From Peromyscus leucopus (Eukaryota; Chordata; Mammalia; Rodentia; Cricetidae): DNA of 64,000 nt. The stretch is taken from NCBI RefSeq assembly GCF_004664715.2, contig NC_051069.1, positions 69,710,647 to 69,774,646 on the forward strand, given 5' to 3'. Positions within the stretch are counted from its first letter, which is position 1, and each line of letters opens with the position of its first letter. Positions 45,254 through 59,998 of this stretch are shown here, in pieces. A program made the position numbers and the translations under genes. Below the pieces are notes generated by a model. It did no database searches and was not told where the DNA came from. It saw only the letters and a list, made by a program, of their open reading frames with translations.

Positions 45254-46870
45254 TTTATTTCTTTTTATTAAAACTCCATAACCATATCTTCATGATCTTT
45301 TGGTTGTGAGATATGAAAAACATTTCAGAAAAAGAATAGAATTCATGACCTATCTTGTTTCATTTATGTAACTACCTACTCCCACCAGTTCTATATTTCT
45401 AAGCAAATCATATATTTTTCTAACCGTAAATACTTAGCTTCTGTTTCTAGAAATATCGGCTTACCAAAAAATAACCATAATTCCAATATCACATCAATAG
45501 AATTAATGATAATTACTTAATATCATAAAATGTTCAGCCTGTGTTTATACTTCTATTATGTCCCATGAGAAGCATCAATTGCATTGATTAACAAACCTTT
45601 TAGGTTGATTTTACTTCACAGTTTCTACCTTCTCTTTCTTTCATACAGCTTCCTAAATGAGGACTTTACTAAATGAAGCTTTTCCTGGTTCATATTGAGT
45701 GTAGAAAAACTTTCCTTTATTTCTTAATATAACACATAGTAATACTTTCTCAAAGATGCTTTAAAAATTCAGAAATATGGAAAGAACTCTGAATTGAGTT
45801 GCCACTGCTTTACTTCTTGAATATTAAGAGTTAGACTGATGTTCATGGAGTCTTTCAGGAGCAAGATCATTGTGTAAAAGGGTGGCATCTTCAGCAGCAC
45901 TGGCCTTCCAGGTACTCCTCTGGAAGACAAGAACTCAGGACTGGAGAATTTAGTTTTTATAGTAACAGAACAAAGACATTCACATATCAGATACTTAGCA
46001 AATGCATTGGTGAGCCCATTGGGCAGACAGGTTACAGGAAAGCAGAGGAATCTCAGTTGTAGGCCTCAGATGCTAGCTGGCTGCATTCTTAGCCGGTTGG
46101 TTGGTGGAAAGTAGGGTCGTAATTGTACATTCCAAAGGACTGGGTCAGAAAGTTATTAGGTCACAAGCAGGGGAAGGTTTTAGAAGTTTATTAAGGGAGC
46201 TATTGATGGCCTAAGATAATTGCCTCTGGTTGTGCAATGTTTTAGCCTCTGTCATTGACATCCTTATCAGTCAATCATTCTTTGTAGTCTCCTTTGCAGG
46301 AATTCTCATTCACAACATTATACAATTAACCCCACATATGTTGTAAAGAGTTGAGTATGGAAAATGATTCATGCATGTGCCTCCTGTAGAAGTGCCACTT
46401 AGGAACAGCTCCAGGAATTGCCTTTGGCCCAGTCTTTCTCAGTCTTCCTTGGTCTTTGTTCCTATTCAGTGTCCTTCATGAGTCTAGGATTACTCCAGCC
46501 ATGTCTAAATGACATTTCCTTTTGCTTCCTTGTGTTCAACACTGAATAGTGTTTTGTAGTTCAGGCTTTTTATCACCAGTTCGTCTGCAGCTTTAGCTGC
46601 TGTCAGGAATGACATAAAGGAAGAACCTTAGGGGGCTTGCTCCTGCTCTCAGCTGTGTTTCCTCTGCAGGGCACTCATAGGCCAATAATCCTGCACAGTA
46701 CCTTGGTCAGCTTTGTTTGCCCATGTCATAATAACAACAGTAAAATGACATGCATGTGCATTTTCACCTCTCAACTGTCTTGAAGAAGGCAGATTAACAG
46801 GCATTCTAGGCACACAGGAGGAAACTGATGCATCATATGCACTAAATCCTTTGTTAGATGTTTGCCTTTC
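45254..46870. other. Single-copy AT-rich sequence, nothing recognised
   Basis: About 1.6 kb with no recognised gene or transposon. Confidence 0.45.
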
Positions 46871-46960
46871 CATGCATCATACTTCTTTATTCTCACAAAA
46901 CATCCTGAGGAAAAACGTTAACCGCCCCCCCCCCTTTAAAAAGAAGAAAGCAAATCAGCA
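46871..46960 (+). mobile_element. Possible MIR core fragment, sense
   Basis: 'tttattctcacaaaacatcc' followed by 'tgaggaaaaacgttaacc' and a C-run then 'tttaaaaagaagaaa' parallels the MIR stretch 'taatcctcacaacaaccct', 'tgaggtaggtactatta', 'ccccattttacagatg'. Weak. Confidence 0.4.
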
Positions 46961-49756
46961 TGGTTATACAGCCGTAATTCATTTAAAAATGTGTTCAGTT
47001 TCTCTCCCTCCCTCATCAGCATCTCCTGTCAACCCACCTTTGCGGTGACACTCAGGTTTGTCCCTTCATTTCTGTTCTTGCTGCATCTGCCCTGAGTGGC
47101 ACCTCATTAACTTTCACCTGGGGGACTTCAGTGGCTTCTCAACCTGATTTCTTCTCTGCTCTGTCTTCCTATTCATTCTATACTAGGTCCAGAGGTAGTT
47201 TTTCTCAAATACAAAAAACGAATCTTCCCACTTTAGAGCCCTTACCCTCACATCTGCCTCATGTCCTTCTTGACAATAAAGTTTGAGAAACTTCAGCATG
47301 TGAGAAGCCTTTGAAATCTTTCATTCTTCCTTTTTTTTTTTTTGTCACACGGTGTCTCCAGGCATCTTATATCACAGCCTAACCATGCAACTCAGCCAGT
47401 TTTCTCTTTCCTCTTTCTTACCATCTCAGTTTTCACAGACTTCAATTTCTCATAGCCACCTGGAACCTTGTGACCGTTGTGGCCTTTCACTCAAGGTACT
47501 CTATCCCTTCCCAACCTCTCAGTGTTTATACTTGCATGACTTTTTACCATAGCCCACCTTTCATGGCAGTCACTTGCAGGCTTGCTATCCTTTATTAGAG
47601 TGTTAATAGAACCCCTGCTCTCAGAGTAGTGACACTGTCTTACACATTTAAACACAGTGTATTTTTTTTACCTGTCAGTTCTCTGCACATGTTGGATACC
47701 AACAGAGTGTGTTGAGTTTACAACTTCATCTGAAATGGATGAATATTTAGAAAGGTTTAGAGAAAAGCCTCTGAGGACTCATTCCTACTCTCAGGGACTT
47801 CTCTAAATTTGTAAAGTTGGTAGATGTGACCCTTGAACTATTTTTAGTACTATGCTAAGTGTAATGAAAACCATGTCCTAACCTGTAGTGAGGATGGGAG
47901 GCCAACAAAAATGCTAGCTTTATTTTGAATGTAGTTATATTACCTCTGTAACAACAGGTTTAATCTCTTAGCTTAGGATCTGTTGATATCAATTAACAGA
48001 GTATACCCAAGTGAGCTTAAGAAAAGGAAGAAATTTAAAACAATTGTATAAGGATTGCTATACAAGCCCAAAGTAGGAAGGATAGCTAGGCCACCAAAGC
48101 CTATGGCAAATATTTTGACAGCTTTCTCTTGGGACTTCTGATGGCCCCATTCTACTTCTCTGTGTGTGTTACTTTCATCTTCTTATCTATCTGTAGACTG
48201 GGAACTTGCACTGTAGCATATGGGTATCATAATATCTGTACATTACTTTAAGATGTATCAGTAAGTTAGTGTGTCCACACGCATATGTAGGCATGAAGGT
48301 GTATATGTACAAAGTTAATTTACAACCGCAGGGCCATGTTTTTAGATCTGAACTTCTCAGTGATGTACTCCTTCTGGGTTTGGGAGTTAGCTGGCAGTTT
48401 GTATTTGCTTGTTAACATTTGAAAGAGCTTAACTAGAAATCCTTACTTGATTTCAGTGTTTGCGGCCTCAAGTCAGCTCTAGATAGTCTGAAAATTAGCA
48501 CAGTGGGCAGCAGGACTGGCTTCTGTTGGTGAAATGTACGATGTTCAGGATGTGAGACTATCTAGAAATTTATGCACAACTCTTCCTAACAAAAGGGCTC
48601 GCAGGGGGCACTTTATCCCAGAGTTCAGTTTTGTTCTGTGTATGGATTCTGTCATCCAGTTGCAGGTAGAAGTTTAGCGAAATAGTGAGACTCTAACGTC
48701 ATTGCCTCTGTCTGCAATGAAAGGACCTTCATATTTGCCAGTGGTCGACTTGTTTAGGTTGGTGTGTGGTGAGGATGCAGCCTGGTTTCTGAAGAACTGA
48801 TCACAACTCAGGTTTTGGGTCTTCCAAGGAGCATAGCCATCTTAGCATGACTATGCCATCTTAGATGCCTGAGAAAATTTAGTCTCCATTCTCTGGAAAG
48901 AGCATGGATCAGCTCATCCTGGACAAAGTGTGATCAGCAGTGATCAGTCTCTGAGCTGGGTAGTAATCAGCAGTGCTGAAGAAAGCCTCTCAGTGAGAGG
49001 TGTGGATGTGCAGACCCTGCGGGTATGGGGGAGGGTAAACCTCACAGACAGCAGAAGTGCTTTGAGAGACCTCAGGTTGGAATGTGAATTGGAATTACGT
49101 GTATCGTTCATCAAAAACTGTAGTATTCCTAAAACCTCAAAGGTAGGATAAATCTTACAGGCAAGAGAGTTGACTGGTAAAATAAAATACTCCTTGATTA
49201 GAGTTACTTTTTCTTGGGATAGTTTTACTGGCTGGGTGACTTTTCCCTTGGGAGTGGGGAATGCTAGGTGAAAGTAGGTGTCACCTCATGGAAGGTGGGG
49301 ATATGGATTTTATTCATGGCCTAAGTCGCTCTGGTGGGCAGAAAAAGGAGGATGGGTAAGAAAAGGAGGAGCAGGGTTCAGCTGACAGGTAGACTATTTT
49401 CATATTTATATCTAAGGGCAGCTCTGCCTACTTACAATGCAAACAACAAACAATACCCATTTAAATTTTTTTTTTTCCTCCCTGGAGAATGACTCTGACA
49501 TGGAGGGTGATGGTAGATAGCAAGACCATGGAGCAGAGTGTTTGTGGTACAGAATTTGTTTTGACTAGACAAACGAGGCTGTTTCTATGGGCTATCTGTT
49601 GGCGTGTATACGGCTTGTTACTCAGAATCCTTGTTCAACCTGCACCTATGAAAACGGGGTTGCTAAGCAAATTAATAGAATAATGTTCCGTTGACGGAGA
49701 CTGAAGGCCTTCTGTAGAAACAGTGCCTTCACACCACAGATATGCCAGCTATAAGC
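46961..49756. other. Single-copy sequence, nothing recognised
   Basis: The longest element-free run in the window (about 2.8 kb). Contains T-rich runs at 47331-47344 and 49468-49479. No ORF over 75 codons and no coding signature, no CpG cluster and no splice-bounded ORF that I can defend. Confidence 0.45.
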
Positions 49757-49780
49757 ATGGGGTGGGGGTGGGGGTGGTGT
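49757..49780 (+). other. Potential G-quadruplex motif
   Basis: Runs of 4, 5, 5 and 2 G separated by single T; at least three strong G runs in 24 bases. Borderline by the four-run rule. Confidence 0.4.
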
Positions 49781-49984
49781 CTCAGTCTGCTTTCCTGTGA
49801 CAGGAGTTCCGAGACTCTTCCTGGATCTTTTGAAAGCTGGCTATTTTAAGAAATGATCTCTTCCTCAAACTTTGTACTAGATGACAATGACTTTTCCCCC
49901 CTCTTGATAATAATGAATTAATAGATTTCATTACCTTAACTCCAAATGTTTCAGAGACTGTACATAGTGGCTGGAAGGAGAGAG

Positions 49985-50190
49985 GTGGGGACATTTAGGA
50001 AGGAAAGAGAAAGGAACTTGGCAAAGACATTGGAAAGGAGTAAGAACAGAAAGGGGGAGAAAGGGAAGAGAATAGAAAAAATGATGGATGGTTAGAAATC
50101 AGGAAAAAGAGAGGCAAGGAAAAGAGAATTAGGGAGGGCCTAAGAAGAAAGAAGCGAAGAGAAGAGTAGCCCCAGAAGAAGGGGGACCTT
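49985..50190 (+). repeat. Purine-rich low-complexity tract
   Basis: Plus strand dominated by GGAAAG, AGAAAG and GGGAGA for about 200 bases, with occasional pyrimidines. No L1 landmarks are attached. Confidence 0.75.
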
Positions 50191-50228
50191 ATGGAGGGCA
50201 TTATGGGAGTCTGTTCAGAATAGTCAAG

Positions 50229-50422
<194 letters not shown>

Positions 50423-50432
50423 AATAGTCAAG

Positions 50433-50766
50433 CTTGGATATTTATTAATCATAGGGAGCTTAAGTGAATATGAAATATACTTGAGCTCAGAGGAGAGAAC
50501 ATCCCTTCAGACTTGGCTTTCTCTTCTCTTGTGTCAGGTAGGAGAATAGTATTGTGAGAGGTGTCTACACAACTGTATTTTGCTCTGGCTTCCAGAGATA
50601 ATCTAGTAGACTGTCTCTTTCCAGCACAGACTTCAGCAGCCAGGCTTCCTGTGGACCAAGTAATTGGTATTGGCTGGTTTGGAACAAGTTTGAGCGATGG
50701 GTACATGGGTGTATATTTTCTCTGCAGCCTTTGTGTTTCTCTGCAGTTTCTCTATTTGTCTCTCCC
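50433..50766. other. Single-copy interval, nothing recognised
   Basis: No feature recognised. Confidence 0.4.
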
Positions 50767-53379
<2,613 letters not shown>

Positions 53380-55324
53380 GTATATTCCCATACACATACA
53401 AGTATAAATATAAAAAATTAAAAGCTAGGATCCTCTTGTAAGAGAGAACATGTGGCATTTGTCTATCAGAATCTGGTGGAGCTCACTCAATATAATTTCC
53501 AGATTAATCACTTTTTCTTCAAATTTCATGATTTTATGTTTCTTAGTAACTGGGTAAAATTCCACTGTGTAAATGTATGGCATTTTTATTATCCCTTTAT
53601 GTATTGATAGATGGCGAGGATGCTTCCATTTCTTGGCTGTTGTGAATAGGATAGTAATAAACATAGATGTGTAAGTATTTTTTTGTGATAAGAATTAGAG
53701 TCCTTCAGGTGCATACCCAGGTGTGGTATAGTTGGGCCACATGTTCATGTATTTGATGAACACCTACTCTGGTTATATTTTTTGACTACTGTGAGTAGTA
53801 CATCAATAAATATAGATGAGGAAGTATCTCTATGATATGTTGACTCAGAGTCTTTGGGATATATTACTGAGACTAGTATAGCTAGGTTATATTTTATTTT
53901 CCTCTAGCAGCTTCAAAGTTTGAGGCCATAATTATGGTATTTGATCTATTTTCATGCAGGGGAAGAGATGGATCACTCTACATGTGAAAATCAGTTTTCC
54001 TAGTACCATTTGTAATAAAGGTAGCTTTTTCTACAATGTATGTTTTTGACACCTTTGTAAAAAACTAGGCTGCTATGACCATTTGAGCTTATTTCTAGAT
54101 CTTCTTTTCTGTTTCATCAGTTTGCATGTCTTTTTTTTTGCACACGGATGATGCTGTTCATGTTCTATGGATTTGTAATGAAGTCTGATATCAGGTACTA
54201 TGAGTACTTCAACATTGCTCTTTCTGCTAAGTATTACTTTAGATATTTGGAACCCTTTGTGCTTCCACATGAACTTCTTTCCTGATCATGTGAAGAATGG
54301 CATTGGTATGTTGATGAGAATTTCATTGAATCTGCAGATTCCCTTAGCAGTAAAACCACCTTCACAATATTAAATTATGCCTATTCATGAGCAAGGGAGG
54401 GCTTTTCATCTTGAGCATCCTCATCAATGTCTTAAAGGTTTTACTCTCATCTCTGGTTAGGTTCATTCATAGTTGTTTTTTTTTTTTTCTTCTAAAGTTT
54501 TTTCCATGGGGTTTCCTGTCTGATTTATTTCTCAGTGAGTTAGTTAGTGTTATCTAGAAATGCTACTGAATGTTATGTGTTGATTTTATATCTTGTTATT
54601 TTGCTGGAATATTTATTAGGCCTATGAGTTTTCCCATGGAGTCTTTAAGGTCTTTTATGTATAGACTCAAATAATAGGAATGGTTTAACTTCTTCCTTAG
54701 CTATTTGAATCTCAAACTATTTTCTTTTATCTTATTGCCCTAGCTAAGATTTTGAGTACTATATTGAATAAGCAGGGATAGCGTGGCACATTCTACTCAT
54801 TCTGTGCTCTCACATTTTCCCCACTTAGTGAAACGATGGTTACAGATTTGTCCTATATAGCTTTTATTTTGCTGAGGGATACTTCCTTTATAGTCTTAGT
54901 TTCTTAAGAGATTTATTTTATGATAAAAGGATACTGGACTTTGTCAAAGGTCTTTTGATGAAGATGATCACATGGTTTCTTTTAATTAATTAATAAAATA
55001 TTCATTCTATTTATATGCTGAATTAGATGTACTGATTTGAATATATTGACCAAACTCTGTATCCCTAGAATGAAGCCAACTTAGTCATGTTTTATTGCCT
55101 TCTTAGTCTGCTGTGAGTTTGATTTGTAAAGATTTTATTGTGAACTTTTGCATCAATGTTCATCAGAGAAATTTGTCCATAATGTGCTTCCTTTGTCGTA
55201 CCCATGTCCAGTTTTGGTACCACAGTATTCCATACTTATTAGAGCGAAATTACTATTATCCCTTGCCTTCCTATTATATGGAACAGTTCAAGTAGCATTA
55301 GTGTTAACATTTTGGTATTGTTTG

Positions 55325-55474
55325 TTTTTGTATTTTTTTAAAAAGCAGAATCTCACTGTGTTCCAGGCTGGCCTGTAACTCACTATGTAGACCAGCTGTC
55401 CTCGAACAGAAAAGATCTGCCTGCCTCTGTCTCACAAGTGATGGTTTTATAAACATGTGCCACCATGTCCAGAT
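55325..55474 (-). mobile_element. B1 SINE nested in antisense L1, antisense
   Basis: 'tttttaaaaagcagaatctc', 'ccaggctggcctgtaactca', 'gatctgcctgcctctgtctc' and 'acatgtgccaccatgtccag' are antisense B1. L1 ORF2 resumes after it ('cagtgaatccatttggccct'). Confidence 0.85.
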
Positions 55475-55669
55475 GTGTTAACTATTTTTTAAAGGTTTGG
55501 TAAAATTCAGCAGTGAATCCATTTGGCCCTGGACTTTTTCTTTGTTGGTGGGTGTCTTATGTCAGCTTCAATCTCACTAATTGTTATAGATATGTTTTAG
55601 TTGTTTATATAGTACAGATTTAATTTTGCAGGTCATATGTTCCTAGGAATTTATTCATTTCTTCTAGAT

Positions 55670-55854
55670 CAGGCTTGTCCAAATTGTGGCTCTAGGATAG
55701 CTATGAATGTGGTTTTATTCATAAATTTACTTAAAATGCTATAATTTTGTTTTTCAATTTGTTTTTTTGGCAACTCAATTACATGGGTCCGGAGCATGAA
55801 ATTTATGAAAGATGACATCATTATGCTGTGATTGTAGAAGGTCAGGCATCCCTG
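55670..55854. mobile_element. hAT-type DNA transposon nested in antisense L1
   Basis: Left end 'caggcttgtccaaattgtgg' and right end 'gtcaggcatccctg' form decayed inverted repeats of a mammalian hAT family ('caggcttgtccaa' to 'ttggacacccctg'), with 'gctatgaatgtggt' inside. The L1 'ttctagat' before it and 'ctccagct' after it agree at five of eight bases, a plausible decayed 8-bp duplication. Confidence 0.7.
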
Positions 55855-56846
55855 CTCCAGCTTTTCCAGGACTTTTAGAATATGGTTTTACAAAATACTC
55901 CCTTGTGCTTCTCTAACTTTACGAGAATCTGCAATATTTTCCTGTTTTCATCTCATTTCATTATGTTTGAGTCCTTTCTTCATTTTATTTAGTTTAGATA
56001 AGAGTTATCAATGTTATTTATTTTTTGAAAGAATCAACTCTGCTTGACAGATTATGTGTGCTATTCCCTTAGTCTCAATTTCATTAATTTCTGCTATAAT
56101 CTTCAGTATTTCTTACCACCTACTGCTTTGGGCTTTGGATTGCTCTTCTTTTGCCAGGATGGAGCAGTGCTTTGTTAGGCTGCTTGAGACCTGTTTTTGT
56201 TTTGTTTTGCTTTTTAAATGTAAACACCCGTAGCTGTAAACTTTCCTCTTAGAACTGCCTTAGCAGTATCTCAAGGGTTTGGGTAAGTTGTGCTTCCATT
56301 TCTTTTTATTTGACTCTAGGAACATTTTAATTGGTTCAATTGCTTAAGACAGCATTGCTCAGCATCCATATATTTGTGTGTTCCTTACTATTGCTTTCTA
56401 GTTTTATTGCACTATCATCTGAAGCTGCTAGTAATGCATGCTCTGTTTTTATTGGGTGGAATAATCTGCTAAATTAATTTGGTCTATGGTACAGATTAAC
56501 TGTGAGGTTTATTTGTTGATTTTTAGTTTGGATGTATGATTGAGATGATGTGGGTTATTGTAATGACTATTATTATATAAGAACTTATCTGACCTCTTAT
56601 ATCCATTAATATGTTTTTATATAACATATAATCCACAATGTCTGATGCATATATATTTACAGTTGTATGTCTTCTGATGAATTATTCCCCTTTATTCATA
56701 TGTAGTGGCTTTCTAGATGTCTTCTGATGATTTTGGTCTGAAGTCTACTTTTTTTCAGATATCAGAATAGCTATGACAGCTTGTTTTCAGATTCCATTTA
56801 CTTGATAGATTGTTTGCCAGTCTTTGTCTCTCGGTATATGGATATC

Positions 56847-57120
56847 TGTGTTGGTTAGTTTTATGTCAACTTGACATAAGCTAGAGTCATCTGAGAAGAA
56901 AGAACCTCAGTTGAGAAAATGTCCCTATCAGGTTGGCCAGTAGGCAAGCCTGTGGGGTCATTTTCTTGTTTGATGATAGCGATGGAATGGTTCAGCCCAC
57001 TTTGGGTGGTGTTATCCTTGGGCAAGTGTTCGTGGGGTGTATAAGAAGGCAAACTGAATTAGCCAAGAGGAGCAAGCCTGTATGCAGTCCTTCTCCATGG
57101 CTCTAATTCCTGCCTACAGG
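56847..57120 (+). mobile_element. MaLR-like LTR, sense, 3' truncated
   Basis: Starts 'tgtgttggttagttttatg', then 'tcaacttgacataagctaga', 'gtgtataagaaggcaaactg' and 'tctccatggctctaattcct'. It is the same family as 41505-41976 but stops at about 57120, roughly 170 bases short of the expected end. It inserted into or next to the antisense L1, and its loss of the 3' part coincides with the start of the unclassified block that follows. Confidence 0.8.
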
Positions 57121-58800
57121 ATCCCTGGACGTTGTTCTTTGCTTGTTACTGTCTTTAGGTGATGCGATTATTACTTCACTGGTTCTTTCATTCCCTTGAA
57201 TTGCTGTCTGATTCTTCTTTGGAGTCTCCGTTTTTTTTTTTTTTCTTAACTTCCCCTCCACGTTTCTGAATTTCTCTTGCAAGGTCCTGGCTATTTTGTC
57301 CACTTCAGTTACTTTCTTCTCTGGGTCCTTAATTGATTTTCTTAGTCTGTTCATTTGCTTATTTGAGTCCTCTCTATGGTTATCGACCTTTTCAGCAACA
57401 GGACTCTTCAGTCTTCCTCTGGCTTTCCAGCTGTTTCACGGGCAAGGTGGTTGCAAGATTGTTCCAAAGTGTCACTTAGCTGCCTCCTCAGACACTGGAC
57501 AGAATTAGACCCTTAGACACCGCCCCCCCAAAAAAATAATAATAACCTGGGTTTCTTTTGTCTGGAGACATGGCCCCAATGACCCTTAGTGTTTTTCTCT
57601 GCAGGAATTTATATTCAAAGAGACTTTTTGTTAGCGGAGCATTAAGAATACAGAGAGTGTTAAGTTTTTCAGGCTGTCTGCCTCCATCTGCAGGTGCATA
57701 TTAGCTGATTGTGGCTTCCAGGCAGTTGGCAGTCTGTCCAGTGTCATTACTTTCCACAACAGCCTGGGACTGAGTGCTACTATGTAAGATTTTCCTGGGA
57801 ATGGTTGCCCTGCTCTGGGCTATACTGAGTGGCCCCTAGGATTTTCTTCTTCCCACTTTCTGCCCCTCTGCCTCTATAAATTGTCCTGCAGATAGATCCT
57901 CAGATGCACTACCCAGCAGAATTTTTCTACAGCACCCTGGACTAACTAGCTCCTTGCACCTACCTGGTGAGAGTCTTTTATTGGACCAACAATCCCTAGA
58001 CCTCCCTCTGTCAGCAAAAATCACCTACTGTCATCATCCCGCCCCCAGCAACAGCTAGTGTCAGTCTCTGGGGGCGGGGGGGAGGGAGGAAGACTAGTAG
58101 GCATCGAGAGAAAGTAAGCAGGGAAAGTGAAGGTAGGTTCCCTGAGACAGTGGCTTCTTGTTCCGGGAGTCTCTGTGATCAGCAACAGGAAAGCATAGGG
58201 GTGGGTATTCATAGAGGACCAAATCAGGAAAGAGGAAGACCCAGGGGATCCTATACTACACTCAAGCCAGTGTCTGTTTAATGGACTTCTTGATTTAGGT
58301 CTCTCGAACTCTGAGAGTATAAAGCTGTTACTCCCCCTTTCTCTACTGCTTGGTGTTCTGCCAGGCAACACATTTAACCATCTCCTAGACAACTACCCGC
58401 ACCCCGGTCACACTCGGGTAGATTTGCGACTCTCTCACACTTAACCCTGGACCAGTCTCTTCTCTCTGCACACCTAGTTCAGTCTCTGTTGTGCAGCAGA
58501 TTGGACCTTCCTTCGCCGGTTCTCACGCTGCCGGTGTGGGAGCCCTTTGCTGGCGGCTGCACCTTGTGCAGGTGGGAGGGTGCTTCATTCTCCTGCTCGT
58601 CTAGCCCCGAGTCCCAGCGATGTTTCCCCCAAATGGGCCTCGTCTGTACTGCTGCACCCCCCCCTGCTCCTGTGTACCCCGAGATCCACTCTTGAAGACT
58701 GTGCAGCTCCAGATCTCTTGTTTGGAAAAGCTTCTTTATTCTCCATGGAAGCAGCTTGTTTGTACAGGCAAATGAGGAGGACAGCATGCTCTCACACGCC
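57121..58800 (-). mobile_element. Unclassified CpG-rich retroelement-like block, minus strand
   Basis: On the minus strand this reads, 5' to 3': an AATAAA (plus-strand 58735-58740), a CpG-rich segment (58500-58690, about ten CpG in 190 bases), about 1 kb of non-coding sequence, then a Lys/Glu-rich open stretch (57103-57430) with a coiled-coil look ('RLRKSIKDPEKKVTEVDK'). Two readings fit. One is the 5'UTR plus ORF1-like start of an L1. The other is a class I ERV leader, because 'atttgggggaaacatcgctg' at 58632-58613 (complement) faintly resembles a primer-binding region downstream of an LTR end. I cannot decide between them, and no restored element is implied. Confidence 0.35.
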
Positions 58801-59353
58801 CATGATCTTCTCTCTGATTACTCAGGAATTTTCCTTGTGGACATTTTGAGTTTCCTTATTTCAGAGACAAAAAGCATAAGCTAAGAACAGATACACAGGA
58901 AGTCTGGGCCAGGTTGTGGGATAGGCGTGATGATGTCTTTTAGGCCTGGTGTTAGTTGATTTCTTTGTTCTGTCATTTTTGTCTGACTTTATTGTAGTTT
59001 CCCATCAAATCCGCTGAATCTGCACTCTCTACCTACATGGGCTATGTGATCAGGCAGGAGGGTCAGCTTCCATGGGCAGGGCTCAGTGTGATACACGATC
59101 CTCAGTACATGTGATGCAGAAGACATCATGTGCAAAAATCATTTGAAAACTTGGGTTCCCAATAGCAGAACATTAAGCCAAGTGCTGATCTGTTCTAAGT
59201 GCAGGCATGTAAGACTTCACATATGACCCAGCATGAAGTGAATCTTCCCCTAGGCTTGCGGATGTTTCTTTGTTCTTTTCCTTACTGATTTTATTTCCCT
59301 GAAGTTAAAGATTCTAAGCCAACATATGTGTTAAGATGACTTACTCCATTCAG
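58801..59353. other. Unassigned sequence, possibly U3 of a minus-strand LTR
   Basis: If the adjacent block is an ERV, this would be its LTR U3 region. Otherwise it is single-copy sequence. No independent evidence. Confidence 0.3.
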
Positions 59354-59745
59354 TGTGGTAGTTACTTTGTTTCACTGTGGCTGGAATGCCCAATGTCAAT
59401 TACTTAGAAGGAGAAACATCTTATTTCGGCTCATGGTTGCAGAGGCTTCAGTTCCATGGTCATCACTAGGTTCTACATTCCAAGGCCTGGAGTGAGGCAG
59501 AACATCATGATGGCATGATGAGCATGTAGCAAAGGATATTCTTGCATTGTGGTGCACAGGAAGCAGAAAGAAAGAGATAGGAAGGGACCAGGACTTGATG
59601 TCTTCAAGGGCCAGCCCTGAGTGACCTACTTTCTTTCAGATCTTCCCCAAAGAATACCACCAGCTTGAGGATCAAGCGTTAAACACATGAGCATGTGGGT
59701 TGGGGGGATATTCATATTCAATATTTGAATACTTCATATTCAAAT
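59354..59745 (-). mobile_element. MaLR-type LTR, antisense
   Basis: 'tgtggtagttactttgtttc', 'atcttatttcggctcatggt', 'ggcctggagtgaggcagaac', 'gggccagccctgagtgacct' and 'acacatgagcatgtgggttg', followed by 'tattcatattcaa', follow the antisense order of a common mammalian MLT/MST-type LTR. The 3' edge (plus-strand right side) is blurred by short ATATTC repeats. Confidence 0.7.
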
Positions 59746-59989
59746 CCTAAATGAGTTTCTGTAATACAACAACTTTCTCTTATTGAACCCCTTTATGATA
59801 TCAACATTGAACTTGTCATTTATTCATTTACTTCTTAGAAAAGTCTCTTCTTTCCTCATTTCAGCTTTATTTATTTTATGTAATTGACAGATAAAATTGC
59901 ATTTATTTATATTATAAAACATTATATTTAATATAAGCAAAATGATTTGCATAACCACAATGATTCTCATCTGAATCATGATGATAAAA
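59746..59989. other. AT-rich single-copy interval
   Basis: No element recognised; an octamer-type 'atttgcat' lies at 59945-59952. Confidence 0.35.
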
Positions 59990-59998
59990 GTCTTTATT

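Larger units (their letters stand above)
53380..56846 (-). mobile_element. Long decayed L1 ORF2, antisense, with nested insertions
   Basis: More than 3.4 kb collinear with antisense L1 from the ORF2 end toward the RT/N-terminal part. Landmarks: 'cacctttgtaaaaaactagg', 'tgatgagaatttcattgaat', 'tgaagatgatcacatggttt', 'ttgcatcaatgttcatcaga', 'gtgaatccatttggccctgg', 'tgaaagaatcaactctgctt', 'gtctcaatttcattaatttc', 'ttgcactatcatctgaagct' and 'gcttgttttcagattccatt'. No long frame survives. A B1 (55325-55474) and a hAT element (55670-55854) lie inside, and an LTR interrupts its 5' side at 56847. Confidence 0.85.

Noticed and set aside
58500..58690. CpG island of a host gene
   Set aside because: It is too short (about 190 bp) for the usual island criteria and is bounded by repeat-like sequence, so it was not called as a gene promoter.
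57103..58787. Overlapping ORFs of 62-123 codons suggesting a gene on the minus strand
   Set aside because: They are interrupted, differ in frame and lie in a retroelement-like block, so they were not called as a coding gene.
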